From Curtobacterium ammoniigenes NBRC 101786 (GTDB taxonomy: Bacteria > Actinomycetota > Actinomycetes > Actinomycetales > Microbacteriaceae), in assembly GCF_001571045.1 (NCBI RefSeq), contig NZ_BCSV01000008.1, forward strand, positions 1-58,850: 58,850 nucleotides of DNA, given 5' to 3'. The translations under genes were made by a program, and so were the position numbers. Positions 15,596 through 24,072 of this stretch are shown here, one piece after another. The notes beneath the pieces are model-generated. The model made no database searches. It was not told where the DNA came from and saw only the letters and a program-made list of their open reading frames with translations. Position 1 is the first letter of the stretch. Each line of letters starts with the position of its first letter.

Positions 15596-16354
15596 ATGCC
15601 CGACGATGGCCGACTTCCCGCCGACCTGTTCCTCGATCTGGACCGGTCGGGCCCGGTGCCGCTGTACTTCCAGGTCGGATCGCGCCTCGAGGAAGCGATC
15701 CGCTCCGGAAGGATCCCGCCCGGCAGCCGACTCGAGAACGAGATCGCGCTCGGGGAGCGCCTGAGCCTGTCGCGCCCGACGATTCGTCGCGCGATTCAGG
15801 ACCTCGTCGACAAGGGCCTCCTGGTTCGGAGGCGCGGGATCGGCACGCAGGTCGTCCACGGCCCCGTATCGCGCAAGGTCGAGCTGACGAGCCTGTGGGA
15901 CGACCTGCAGGCCGGATCGCAGGGGCCGTCGACAAAGCTGCTCGACCGCACCACAGTCGGCGCGTCGGGAGCGGTCGCGGAAGCGCTCGGCGTTCCGCAG
16001 GGCAGCGCTGTGCTGCATATTCGCCGCGTCCGGTTCGCAGATGACGCCCCGATGGCGGTCCTCGAGAACTATCTGCCGCCGGAACTCCTCGACGCCACCG
16101 ACGAGGAGCTCGCCGCGCACGGCCTCTACCAACTGCTGCGCATGCGCGGGGTGACGATGCGCGTGGCGAAGCAGCGGATCGGCGCCCGCGCAGCGAGCCG
16201 TGAGGAGTCGAAGCTGCTCGAGATCGACGACCTCGCACCCGTACTCACCATGAGCCGTACTGCGTATGACGCGTCCGGCCGTGCCGTCGAATACGGCACG
16301 CACTGCTACCGGCCGGACCGCTACTCGTTCGAGGTCACGCTCGTCGACAAGTAG
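15596..16354 (+). CDS. GntR-family regulator, HutC subfamily
   Basis: A 252-residue protein. Residues about 18-85 are the GntR winged helix (YFQVGSRLEEAIRSGRIPPG, LSLSRPTIRRAIQDLVDKGLL). Residues about 95-245 are a UTRA effector domain (LHIRRVRFADDAPMAVLENY, ending YRPDRYSFEVTL). The 3' end overlaps the convergent FAD dehydrogenase by 20 bp. It may regulate that acid cluster or the LtrA gene. TTGT-CACA-ACAA just upstream (about 15568-15579) could be its own operator. Its ligand is likely a small metabolite. Confidence 0.88.
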   Translation: MPDDGRLPADLFLDLDRSGPVPLYFQVGSRLEEAIRSGRIPPGSRLENEIALGERLSLSRPTIRRAIQDLVDKGLLVRRRGIGTQVVHGPVSRKVELTSLWDDLQAGSQGPSTKLLDRTTVGASGAVAEALGVPQGSAVLHIRRVRFADDAPMAVLENYLPPELLDATDEELAAHGLYQLLRMRGVTMRVAKQRIGARAASREESKLLEIDDLAPVLTMSRTAYDASGRAVEYGTHCYRPDRYSFEVTLVDK

Positions 16355-17870
16355 CCGCTGCCGCCACGCCGGCCCGACGACCGAACACCATGCCCGCGGC
16401 CAGCCCGGATCCGCCCGGATAGTTGCCGCTGAACAGGCCGCCGAGCACCTCGCCGCACGCGAACAGCCCCGGAATGGGCGCGCCCGCTGCATCGAGCACG
16501 CGACCGTCGACGTCGCCGCGGAGGCCGCCGAACGTGAAGGTCACCCCGCACGTCACGCCGAACGCGAAGAACGGCGCCGAGTCGAGCGCAAGCGCCCAGT
16601 TGCTCTTCGGCGGCTCTACGTCCGCGCGCCGACCATCCTTTACATTCGGATCGAACCGATGATCGGTCGCAATGCTCGCGTTGAACGCCGTAACCGTCCG
16701 CGCGAGCCCCGCCGGATCGATGCCCGCGCTCGTCGCCAACCCCTCGATGGTGTCCGCGGTGACCACCGAGACGCCCGGCATGTCGTACTCCTCCGACCGC
16801 AGCATCGGGCGGGTGCGGGCATCGAAGATCTGCCACGCCACCGATCCGGGCTGCTCGAGAATCCACCGGCCGTACTTCGCATAGGTGTAGTTGCGGAAGT
16901 CCGCGCCCTCGTCGACGAACCGGTTGCCGTCGCGGTTCACGATGATGCCGAGCGGATAGCTCTGCCGCGTCAACCGGTTCGTCAGTTCGCGGTTGCTTTC
17001 GTTCTGCGCCGAGAACGCGTCCCACTGCACGCTGTGCGCGGTCGACCAGTCCCCGCCCCGTGCCGCTCCGTGTGCGAGCGCGGCGAGCAGCATGTCGCCG
17101 GTGTTCGCAGGCGTTCCGCGGACCTTCGCTCGCGCCCAACCGGGCCCCAGATACTGCTCGCGGAGTTCCGCGTTCGCCTCGAATCCGCCCGCCGCGAGGA
17201 CGACGGCGCGCGCTCGGTATTCGCGACGCGCGCCTCCCGATGCGTCCACGCCGACCACGCCGACGACCTGTCCGTCCTCCACGATGAGGTCGACGCAGTG
17301 CACCCCGTACCGGACGTCCTCGCCGAGCTCCTCCGCCACGCGTGTGTGATCAGCGATGTTCCCCTCGCCGCCGCCCACGTTGCCGATATGGAGGCCGCCC
17401 CAGAAGAGATAGCCCCCCTCGGTCTCGTAGGCCTGCCGCTCGAACATCAGCCGATACGCCAGGCCGAGCCGCTGCAGCCACCGCAACGTGTCCTGACTGT
17501 CCTCCACGAGAACGCGGGTCAGATCCGGATCGTTGCGCCCATTCGTGACCCGAGCGAGGTCCGCCGCGTACTCGTCCGCCGGGTACGGCGGAACGGTCGC
17601 CCGTTCGATGCGCGGGTCGGGTTCGATCAGGTCGCGGAGGTCGTCGAGCCCGTTGTGCGCGATCCGCGTCGCACCCGCCGTGTAATAGCTGTTGCCACCC
17701 GCGCGGTCCTTCGGCTCCCGTTCCAACACCAGGACGCGCAGCCCGGCAAGGCGTGCCGCATGCGCTGCGCTGAAACCCGCGTTCCCCGCGCCGACCACGA
17801 TCACGTCCGCGTCCAGTGCGTCGCGACCGGGTTCGGGAGCGTGTGCATGAGCGGGGGTTTCCGTGGACAT
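16335..17870 (-). CDS. tcuA: TcuA-type FAD-dependent tricarballylate dehydrogenase
   Basis: A 511-residue flavoprotein of the fumarate-reductase/succinate-dehydrogenase class. The FAD-binding motif VIVVGAGNAGFSAAHAARLA is at about residues 25-45. GGNSYYTAGATRIAH is the TcuA form of the substrate-domain start, and CGEVLGGLFSGNYPGGSGL is the C-terminal FAD segment. In Salmonella, TcuA oxidises tricarballylate to cis-aconitate. No TcuB electron-transfer protein is encoded nearby; a PrpF-type isomerase gene is present instead, so the natural substrate may be a related tricarboxylate. It lies downstream of the MFS gene behind a strong hairpin. Confidence 0.82.
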   Translation of the reverse strand: MSTETPAHAHAPEPGRDALDADVIVVGAGNAGFSAAHAARLAGLRVLVLEREPKDRAGGNSYYTAGATRIAHNGLDDLRDLIEPDPRIERATVPPYPADEYAADLARVTNGRNDPDLTRVLVEDSQDTLRWLQRLGLAYRLMFERQAYETEGGYLFWGGLHIGNVGGGEGNIADHTRVAEELGEDVRYGVHCVDLIVEDGQVVGVVGVDASGGARREYRARAVVLAAGGFEANAELREQYLGPGWARAKVRGTPANTGDMLLAALAHGAARGGDWSTAHSVQWDAFSAQNESNRELTNRLTRQSYPLGIIVNRDGNRFVDEGADFRNYTYAKYGRWILEQPGSVAWQIFDARTRPMLRSEEYDMPGVSVVTADTIEGLATSAGIDPAGLARTVTAFNASIATDHRFDPNVKDGRRADVEPPKSNWALALDSAPFFAFGVTCGVTFTFGGLRGDVDGRVLDAAGAPIPGLFACGEVLGGLFSGNYPGGSGLAAGMVFGRRAGVAAAATCRRA

Positions 17871-17977
17871 GGGGATCCTTTCGACGGGGAGTGCGCGGAG
17901 GTGGGGGTTGTGCGTGAGCGCTGCGCTGGCGCGGATTACTGCTGGTCCGCGGTGCGCGCGCGGGTGCTGGTGACGCA

Positions 17978-18012
17978 CCACGGGCCTCCAGTTCCACACC
18001 GGAGGCCCGTGG
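17978..18012 (-). terminator. Strong intercistronic stem-loop
   Basis: CCACGGGCCTCC (17978-17989) and GGAGGCCCGTGG (18001-18012) form perfect 12-bp arms with an 11-nt loop. It lies between the MFS stop and the tcuA start. With no T-run it may act as a partial terminator or mRNA-stability element that lowers tcuA relative to the upstream genes. Confidence 0.7.
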
Positions 18013-18022
18013 TCGCGTCCGA

Positions 18023-19456
18023 TCAGACGGTTGCGTCGGTGCTGCGCGCGACTGCCGCGCCCGCGGGCTGCCGCAGTCGTTCGTCGGGCTCGCGACGCTC
18101 GTTGAGGTCCTCGAGGTTGACCTTGCCGGTGCGGGGGCCGAACACGGCGATGCTCACCGCGACGACGAGCCAGCAGAGCGCGATGTACATGAACACCGAG
18201 CTGTAGCCGAGCGAACCGAACAGTGCCGCCACGATGAACGGGCCGCCGATGTTCGCGAGCCGGCCGATGCCGTACGTGAACCCGGTGCCGGAGTTGCGGA
18301 CCTCGGTCGGGAACAGTTCCGGCGTGTACGTGTACAGCAGCGCGGCGAACGTCTGGATGAGCATGTTCACGCAGAAGCCGAAGATGACGATCGCGACCGC
18401 GCTGAACGTCAGCCCGTACAGGAAACCGCTCGCCGCCGTTGCGAGGCACACGATCACGAGCGGCATCTTGCGGCCGAAGCGATCCGAGATCGGCCAGGCG
18501 AGGAGCGCACCGGGAACAGCCCCGAGCGTCGTCAGCGCGGAGAAGCCGATCGAGTGTACGAGCGAGAATCCGTGGGCCACGAGGAGCGTCGGAACGAACG
18601 AGGTGAAACCGTAGAAGCCGAGGGTCTGGAAAATCCACACGACCGACAGGAACAGGGTGCGACGCCCGGTCAGACCGCTGAACAGCGCACGGTAGCGCGA
18701 GCCGGACTGCTGCACTGCCGTCAGCGACACCGTCACGGTCGACGGTGCGACGGACGGCTGCTGCGGCAGCGGTGGGAGCTGACCGGCGCCCGACTCGAAC
18801 CGTTGTAGCGCCTGATCCGCTGCATCGGCCCGCTCGTGGCGGAGCAGCCACCGCGGGCTCTCCGGCATCCGCACCACGCCGGGGATCGCGAGCAGCGCCA
18901 GCGCGCCGATCACGAACACGAACCGCCAGCTTTCAGCGCTGATCGGGATGATCCCGCGCGCCGCGAACGAGATAACGGGAATGCCGAACAAGCCGATCGC
19001 CATCACCGCTGCCTGCATGCGGCCTCGCCGCGCGGCCGGCATCGTCTCAGACACGTACGTGGTGGCGGCGACCGTCATCGCGGACAGGCCGACACCGGTG
19101 ATGAAGCGGATCACGGCGAAGCTCGCCTCGTTCCAGCCGGCCGCGTTCAGCAGCGAGCCGACCGAGAACACCGCCGTCGCGACGATCAGCGCCCGACGAC
19201 GGCCGATCGCGTCGGAGAAGCGGCCACCGAAGACCGCGCCGACGAACATGCCGAGGAACCCAGCCGACGTGACGAACGCGATCGTTCCGACGCTGAACCC
19301 GAGCGTCTTCGTCAACACCGGTGCCACGTAGGCGAACGTGTTGAGGTCACCGAATTCGAACAGGAACACGACGGCGAGCGTGACGAGCACCACCCGGTGC
19401 GTTCGCGTGATGGGTAGGCGGTCCAGGCGGGCCGCCACCGTAGCTTGGTTGAGCAT
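18023..19456 (-). CDS. MFS transporter, probable carboxylate importer
   Basis: A 477-residue 12-TM protein of the sugar/aromatic-acid:H+ symporter type. GRFSDAIGRRRALIV is at the 2-3 loop, the central loop (about 215-265) is Pro/Gln-rich, and the repeat motif ISDRFGRKMPLVI is in the second half. A perfect AAGGAGG precedes ATG at 19456. It lies between the PrpF-type and TcuA-type genes on the same strand, so it probably imports their substrate, the role TcuC plays in Salmonella. TcuC is also MFS but of the citrate family. Confidence 0.85.
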   Translation of the reverse strand: MLNQATVAARLDRLPITRTHRVVLVTLAVVFLFEFGDLNTFAYVAPVLTKTLGFSVGTIAFVTSAGFLGMFVGAVFGGRFSDAIGRRRALIVATAVFSVGSLLNAAGWNEASFAVIRFITGVGLSAMTVAATTYVSETMPAARRGRMQAAVMAIGLFGIPVISFAARGIIPISAESWRFVFVIGALALLAIPGVVRMPESPRWLLRHERADAADQALQRFESGAGQLPPLPQQPSVAPSTVTVSLTAVQQSGSRYRALFSGLTGRRTLFLSVVWIFQTLGFYGFTSFVPTLLVAHGFSLVHSIGFSALTTLGAVPGALLAWPISDRFGRKMPLVIVCLATAASGFLYGLTFSAVAIVIFGFCVNMLIQTFAALLYTYTPELFPTEVRNSGTGFTYGIGRLANIGGPFIVAALFGSLGYSSVFMYIALCWLVVAVSIAVFGPRTGKVNLEDLNERREPDERLRQPAGAAVARSTDATV

Positions 19457-19536
19457 CTATCCTCCTTGATAGCTGTCTGGCTGGGGTCGGGTGGGGTGAA
19501 GTGGGCTGGGGTGAAGTCTCAGTCGGTGACGCGGGG

Positions 19537-20760
19537 TCAGGCGGCCGAGTCGGCGAAGACTGAGCGCGCGGCGGCTTGGGCTTCTGCGGCGGCCGGCGCT
19601 CCTGCGGCGCCTGGGGCTCCTGCGGAGGTCAGCGCGACGGCGGGCAAGGGCACCTCGAGCTGCGCGGTCGCGAGCCGGCGCGCGGCACGCCACAGGACGA
19701 CGGCGACGACCGCGCCATGCTCGTCGCGTTCGATCTCGGTGGTGACGACGCCCGATGGTGTCCCGATTCGCAGCACGTTCGCATCGCCGCGCCGGGCGGC
19801 GGCGTTCGCGACCGTGCCGGCGTGGTCGGCGGCGATGGTGAGCGCAACCGCCGAGGTCAGTCCGATCGCGGGGTGCGGCTGCAACATCGACAGCATGCGT
19901 GCCGAGAGGTCGTAGTCGTCGGCGCTGACGAGCTCGCCCGTCGTCGTGCGGTAGTCCGTTGGCGGGGCGACGATGCCAATCTTCGGAACCGCGTCGGCGG
20001 CCTCCTCGATCGTGCGGCTGAGGCCCGCGGCCACCGACGCGTGCCTGCGGAACGTGATGAGGGCCTCCAGCTCTGCCGTGATCTCGTCGATCGACTCATT
20101 CCCACGGAGCCCGATGGACTCGGCGTCGATCAGCGCACAGATGGCGCCCGCGTCGACGATCGTGACGGTGCCGCTGCGGCCAGCCGCGTCGATGAGCTGG
20201 GCCGGACGTCCGGTCGGGAGGGTCGGCCGGCCGGCGCGGGAGAACGGAGCGAGGAAGCGCAGCCCGACGGGGACGCCCGTGCCGACGACGCCGGGAACGG
20301 TCTGCGCGCCGGTGTGCGGAACGCGGCCGCCCGGTGTCGCGACGACGGCGTCGAGCCGGGCCCCGGTGTTCGTGTTGAGCATGCGGACGACCGTGCGGTC
20401 CTCGTCCGGGGGGACGAGACCCTGCTGCACTGCGTACAGGCCGACGGCGGTCGCGCAGTTGCCGCAGTTGCTGCCCCACTCCACGATCCGCTGCCCAATG
20501 CCGACCTGCGCGAACGTGTAGTCGACGTCGACATTCGGCGTGCGTGAGCGGCGGACGATCATCGCTTTCGAGGTGGTGGACGATGCGCCGCCGACCCCGT
20601 CGATCTGCCGCGGGTCAGCGGCGCCGAACGCTGCTTCGAGGATCGTGTCGGCGGGCAGGTCGGCTTCGGCGAGACGATCCGCGTCGAACAGCCAGCACTT
20701 GCTTGTGCCGCCGCGGATCCACACCGCCGGAAGTTCCGTCCAACCTGTCGTCGTTGCCAT
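19537..20760 (-). CDS. PrpF-family cis-trans isomerase
   Basis: A 407-residue protein of the PrpF / 3-methylitaconate isomerase family (diaminopimelate-epimerase fold). It shows AVWIRGGTSKCWLF at the N-terminus, GGASSTTSKAMIV, and SNCGNCATAVG with family active-site Cys residues (about 96-106). PrpF isomerises methylaconitates; relatives act on aconitate. With a TcuA-type enzyme it may interconvert trans- and cis-aconitate. The last 25 residues are an Ala/Gly-rich tail. It is the first gene of the minus-strand operon, transcribed away from the LysR gene. Confidence 0.85.
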   Translation of the reverse strand: MATTTGWTELPAVWIRGGTSKCWLFDADRLAEADLPADTILEAAFGAADPRQIDGVGGASSTTSKAMIVRRSRTPNVDVDYTFAQVGIGQRIVEWGSNCGNCATAVGLYAVQQGLVPPDEDRTVVRMLNTNTGARLDAVVATPGGRVPHTGAQTVPGVVGTGVPVGLRFLAPFSRAGRPTLPTGRPAQLIDAAGRSGTVTIVDAGAICALIDAESIGLRGNESIDEITAELEALITFRRHASVAAGLSRTIEEAADAVPKIGIVAPPTDYRTTTGELVSADDYDLSARMLSMLQPHPAIGLTSAVALTIAADHAGTVANAAARRGDANVLRIGTPSGVVTTEIERDEHGAVVAVVLWRAARRLATAQLEVPLPAVALTSAGAPGAAGAPAAAEAQAAARSVFADSAA

Positions 20761-20786
20761 GCAGCAATGGTGGAGGGTGGGCAGGA

Positions 20787-20801
20787 TTCACACCAGATGA
20801 A
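20787..20801. promoter_or_regulatory. LysR-type operator (T-N11-A)
   Basis: TTCA-CACCAGA-TGAA is an inverted repeat containing T-N11-A. It is centred in the 90-bp gap between the divergent prpF-like and lysR genes, the classical position of an LTTR box. Confidence 0.55.
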
Positions 20802-20850
20802 AAACATGGAGCCGCTTTCAGTTCTGCTGGAGGCTGGGTAGGCTGCGCGC

Positions 20851-21771
20851 ATGTCGCTCGATGTTCGTCGGATGCTGATTCTCGAGCAGGTTGCCGCGGT
20901 GGGGTCGCTGACTGCGGCGGCGTCTGCGCTGCATCTGACCGTGTCGGCGGTGTCGCAGCAGATCGCGCAACTCGAGCGGGAGGCTGGCCAACCGTTGGTT
21001 CTGCGCGGCCCGCGCGGCGTGTCCCTCACCCCGTCTGGGCGCATCGTCGCGGAGCATGCGGCGTCGGTGCGGATGCTGGTGTCGGCAACGGAACGGGAGT
21101 TGCGGGATCTGGAGGGCCTCCAGAGCGGGTCGTTGCGGTTGGGAACGATTCCGACGGTGACGGAATCGTTCCTGCCGGATGCGATTTCGGCGTTCCGGTC
21201 GGCGCACCCCGGGGTGGCGTTGTCGGTGCACAGTGCGCAGATCTCGGAGTTGCGCGGCATGTTTCTGGCGCGTGAGGTCGAGCTGGCGGTGATGTGGGAG
21301 CGGGAGAGTGAGCATCTTGAGCAGGAGCAGCCGCTGGTGACGACGCCGCTGCGGGAGGATCCGAGCGTGCTGCTCGTGCCGGCGGATCATCCGGCGGCCT
21401 CGCGGCCAAGCGTTCGGCTTGAGGAGTTCGCGCATGAGCACTGGATCATTCGCGCGTCGCCGCAGGTTCGCGCGGTGCTACGGGATGCGTGTGAGCAGGC
21501 CGGGTTCGAGCCGGTCGTGAGCTTCGAGGCTCGCGGCTATCAGGAGGTGCAGGCGATGGTCGCCATCGGCATGGGTGTTGCGCTCGTGCCGACGCTGTCG
21601 CTCGCGACGCTGCGCGGGGACGTTCGGGCGCTGCAGCTCACGCCGCATGCGCCAGCGCGACGGATCGTGCTGGTGCAGCGGCGGCGTGCGCGGCTGTCGC
21701 CGGCGGCTGCCGAGATGGCACGCGTGCTGCGTGTCGTCGCTGCCGCCTATGAGCCCGTCGGGCGTGGCTGA
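20851..21771 (+). CDS. LysR-family transcriptional regulator
   Basis: A 306-residue protein. The N-terminal winged helix (residues about 3-62) shows LEQVAAVGSLTAAASALHLT then SAVSQQIAQLEREAGQPL. The substrate-binding domain begins SGSLRLGTIPTVTES at about 90. It diverges from the prpF-like operon with a T-N11-A palindrome between them, so it most likely activates that operon in response to the acid, as TcuR does for tcuABC. Confidence 0.9.
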   Translation: MSLDVRRMLILEQVAAVGSLTAAASALHLTVSAVSQQIAQLEREAGQPLVLRGPRGVSLTPSGRIVAEHAASVRMLVSATERELRDLEGLQSGSLRLGTIPTVTESFLPDAISAFRSAHPGVALSVHSAQISELRGMFLAREVELAVMWERESEHLEQEQPLVTTPLREDPSVLLVPADHPAASRPSVRLEEFAHEHWIIRASPQVRAVLRDACEQAGFEPVVSFEARGYQEVQAMVAIGMGVALVPTLSLATLRGDVRALQLTPHAPARRIVLVQRRRARLSPAAAEMARVLRVVAAAYEPVGRG

Positions 21772-21783
21772 CCGCGGCTATAC

Positions 21784-21819
21784 GGCCGGGGGCCGGGGGC
21801 CGGGGGCCGGGGGCCGGGG
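21784..21819. repeat. GGCCGGG x 5 tandem repeat
   Basis: Five exact 7-bp units lie between the convergent lysR and transaldolase-like genes. Runs of G could form a quadruplex. A similar GC-only stretch ends the window. Confidence 0.9.
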
Positions 21820-21843
21820 CAGCTTGACGGGCGCAGCTGACCG

Positions 21844-23007
21844 CTAGACCGCCGGCACGAGCACGTCGCGCACGAGTGCGTCGAGGTCCGCGTCGGCCTG
21901 CAGAAACTGCCGAAGCGTGCGGACGGTCGCGCCGAATGCGTCGAACTCGTCGATGGTCATGCCGTCGGCGTCGTAGCCCTTCGCGAACTCCGGTGTTGCG
22001 GCCCGGAGCGCGTCGAGTACATGCGACGGGACGTCGTCGTCGATCGCGTTCGGGCGGAACGGGACCGCGTTGTCGTTGATGTCCTTCGCCCACTGGAATG
22101 GCGGCGAGATGACAAGGTCGCCGCCCTGCAGCTCGGACCACTGCATCGGGTTCCGGAACGCGGCGACGAGCACGCGTGAGCGGAATCCGCGCTCCCGGAA
22201 GATCCGGTAGGCGTGTTTGACCGCTCCGACCCCGGCCCACTCGAGGTAACCCGGGTCGATCATGATCCGGTCCCGGGCGATGACCGCTTTCAGCCAGTCG
22301 TCCAGCCGCCCCGCCATCAGCGTGACCACGTGTCCGAACTCCCGATCGGGAAGGCCGTCCGCCGCACGACGGTCGAGCGCGCGTTCGATGGCCTCGCCCA
22401 CGGCGACGACCTGCGCCACGGTGAAGGACACGGTCGCGTTGATCGACACGCCTCGGTACGCGGCCTCTTCGATCGCGGCGATCCCAGTCTTCGTCGCGGG
22501 GATCTTGACGATGATGTTCGGCGCGAGCTGCGAGAACCGCTCTGCCTGCTCGACGAGCGCGTTCTTGTCGCGGTGGAGGCGCGGGTCGGTCTGCATCGAC
22601 AGCCTCCCGTTCCGCCCGCCGGATGATTCGAATGCGGGCAGGAGCATCGCGGCTGCTGTCACGGACAGTTCCTCGACGGCCTTCCAGCCGAGCTCGGCTT
22701 CGGTTGCGGTCGGGTGCTCGGCGGCGAGTTCGCGCAGGCGCGGCAGCCAGGTCTCCGGGTCTTGCCGGATGCAGGTCAAGGCGATGACGGGGTTGCAGGT
22801 CGCACCGACTGCACCGAACTCGCGAATCGCGGTACCGAGTTCGCGGGGGTCGGCAGAGTCGTTCCACAGCGCGGTCGGCGTCTGCTCGACCGCCTGAAGG
22901 GTGACCGGACGCGAGTCGGTGCTCTGGGCGGCCGAGCCAGCTGGTCCCTGGGCAGGTGCGGTCTGCACAGGTGCTGTCTGGGCGGCCGCGGGCTGTGCGG
23001 CGGTCAT
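21844..23007 (-). CDS. Transaldolase-family protein in the inositol operon
   Basis: A 387-residue protein. After an Ala/Gln/Pro-rich 33-residue N-terminal extension it is a transaldolase-type barrel. NDSADPRELG and GATCNPVIALTCI precede the Schiff-base Lys in NIIVKIPATKTG (about 155-165), then SINATVSFTVAQ. It overlaps iolG by ATGA and is the last gene of the operon. The classical inositol pathway needs no transaldolase. It may replace or assist the aldolase step, or act on a pathway sugar phosphate; this is open. Confidence 0.82.
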   Translation of the reverse strand: MTAAQPAAAQTAPVQTAPAQGPAGSAAQSTDSRPVTLQAVEQTPTALWNDSADPRELGTAIREFGAVGATCNPVIALTCIRQDPETWLPRLRELAAEHPTATEAELGWKAVEELSVTAAAMLLPAFESSGGRNGRLSMQTDPRLHRDKNALVEQAERFSQLAPNIIVKIPATKTGIAAIEEAAYRGVSINATVSFTVAQVVAVGEAIERALDRRAADGLPDREFGHVVTLMAGRLDDWLKAVIARDRIMIDPGYLEWAGVGAVKHAYRIFRERGFRSRVLVAAFRNPMQWSELQGGDLVISPPFQWAKDINDNAVPFRPNAIDDDVPSHVLDALRAATPEFAKGYDADGMTIDEFDAFGATVRTLRQFLQADADLDALVRDVLVPAV

Positions 23008-24059
23008 GCGCGGTCTCCCGCGGCGACGGCGAAGACCTCGTCGTAGAACGTCGGTTTCGTGACCGCGTACTCGACGGGTTCGAGCGCGCCGGTCTGCTGT
23101 GCGCGGACGGCGACCTCGGCGACGACCGACGCGGTGTAGCCGTCCCAGGCGCTCGGACCGTCGATCCCGCCGCCGCGGGCCGCGTCGACCCAGCGCTGCA
23201 CCTCTTCGTCGTAGGCGGCGCTGAATCGCTCCTTGTACGACGGCGTGATCGGCTGCGCCGAGAGACCGGCGGATACGACGGTCTGCGAGGTCTCGCGGCC
23301 GATGTACGCGACGCCGGACTCGAACACCGCCTCGGTCGTGACCTGATAGCCGAACTGCACGTTGACGCTGATCTCGACGATCGCGAGCACGCCCGATTCG
23401 GTCGTGAAGAGGACGAACTGCGGCTCGGGCAGTCCGGCCGGCGCAAGCGAGTTGGAGCGCGGCTTCTTCACTTCGACGGACATGATCGGCTCACCCGTGA
23501 GGAACGGGATGATGTCGATCTCGTGGATCACCGAATCTTTGATGAGCATGTCCTCGCCGTAGTTGGGCGGGGTCGTCGGGTTCCGGTGTGCGTGATGCAG
23601 GGCGAGGAGCGCGCCGTTCGCGCCGGATTCCCGGAGCGCGAGGAGCTCCTTGTATCCGGCGTCGAAGCGGCGCATGAACCCGACCTGGATCACCGGACGG
23701 CTCGCGTGCTGCTGTTCGAGTTCGACGATGCGAAGCGAGTCCTCGGCCAACGTGGTCAGCGGCTTCTCGCACAGCACCATGAGCCCGCGCTCGAGTGCGG
23801 TGACGAGGATCGGCTCGTGCAGGAAGCCGGGCGTCGCGATGATGACCGCGTCGATCGCGGTTGCGTCGAGCGCCTCGTCGAACGAGGCGGCGGCGATAGC
23901 ACCCGGCGCGAGCGCCGCCGCCGCGGCGGCACGCCCTTGGTCGGGCTCGACGATCGCGACGACGTCGGCGTTCGAGATCTTCGCGGTGATGCGGCGCACG
24001 TGGTCGGCGCCCATTTGGCCGGCGCCGACGACGGCGACGCGGAGGTTGTCAGTGCTCAC
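23004..24059 (-). CDS. iolG: Inositol 2-dehydrogenase (Gfo/Idh/MocA family)
   Basis: A 351-residue NAD(P)-dependent dehydrogenase. The Rossmann motif VAVVGAGQMGADH is at residues about 8-20, CEKPLTTLAED (the conserved EKP) at about 95, and the active-site block KDSVIHEIDIIPFLTGE at about 170-186 with the Asp and His expected of IolG. It oxidises myo-inositol to 2-keto-myo-inositol, the first pathway step. GTG at 24059 gives VSTDNLRVAVVG, a normal family start. It is coupled to the transaldolase-like gene by ATGA. Confidence 0.88.
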   Translation of the reverse strand: MSTDNLRVAVVGAGQMGADHVRRITAKISNADVVAIVEPDQGRAAAAAALAPGAIAAASFDEALDATAIDAVIIATPGFLHEPILVTALERGLMVLCEKPLTTLAEDSLRIVELEQQHASRPVIQVGFMRRFDAGYKELLALRESGANGALLALHHAHRNPTTPPNYGEDMLIKDSVIHEIDIIPFLTGEPIMSVEVKKPRSNSLAPAGLPEPQFVLFTTESGVLAIVEISVNVQFGYQVTTEAVFESGVAYIGRETSQTVVSAGLSAQPITPSYKERFSAAYDEEVQRWVDAARGGGIDGPSAWDGYTASVVAEVAVRAQQTGALEPVEYAVTKPTFYDEVFAVAAGDRA

Positions 24060-24072
24060 TGTGCTGGTTCCT

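Noticed and set aside
15460..16492. Extension of the LtrA frame upstream to 732 residues
   Set aside because: It runs antisense through the GntR gene and lacks hydrophobic segments; LtrA proteins begin near 15499.
17870..18851. In-frame extension of the TcuA-like protein to 838 residues
   Set aside because: The extension is Arg-rich antisense-like sequence within the MFS gene region; the FAD motif sits at a normal distance from ATG 17870.
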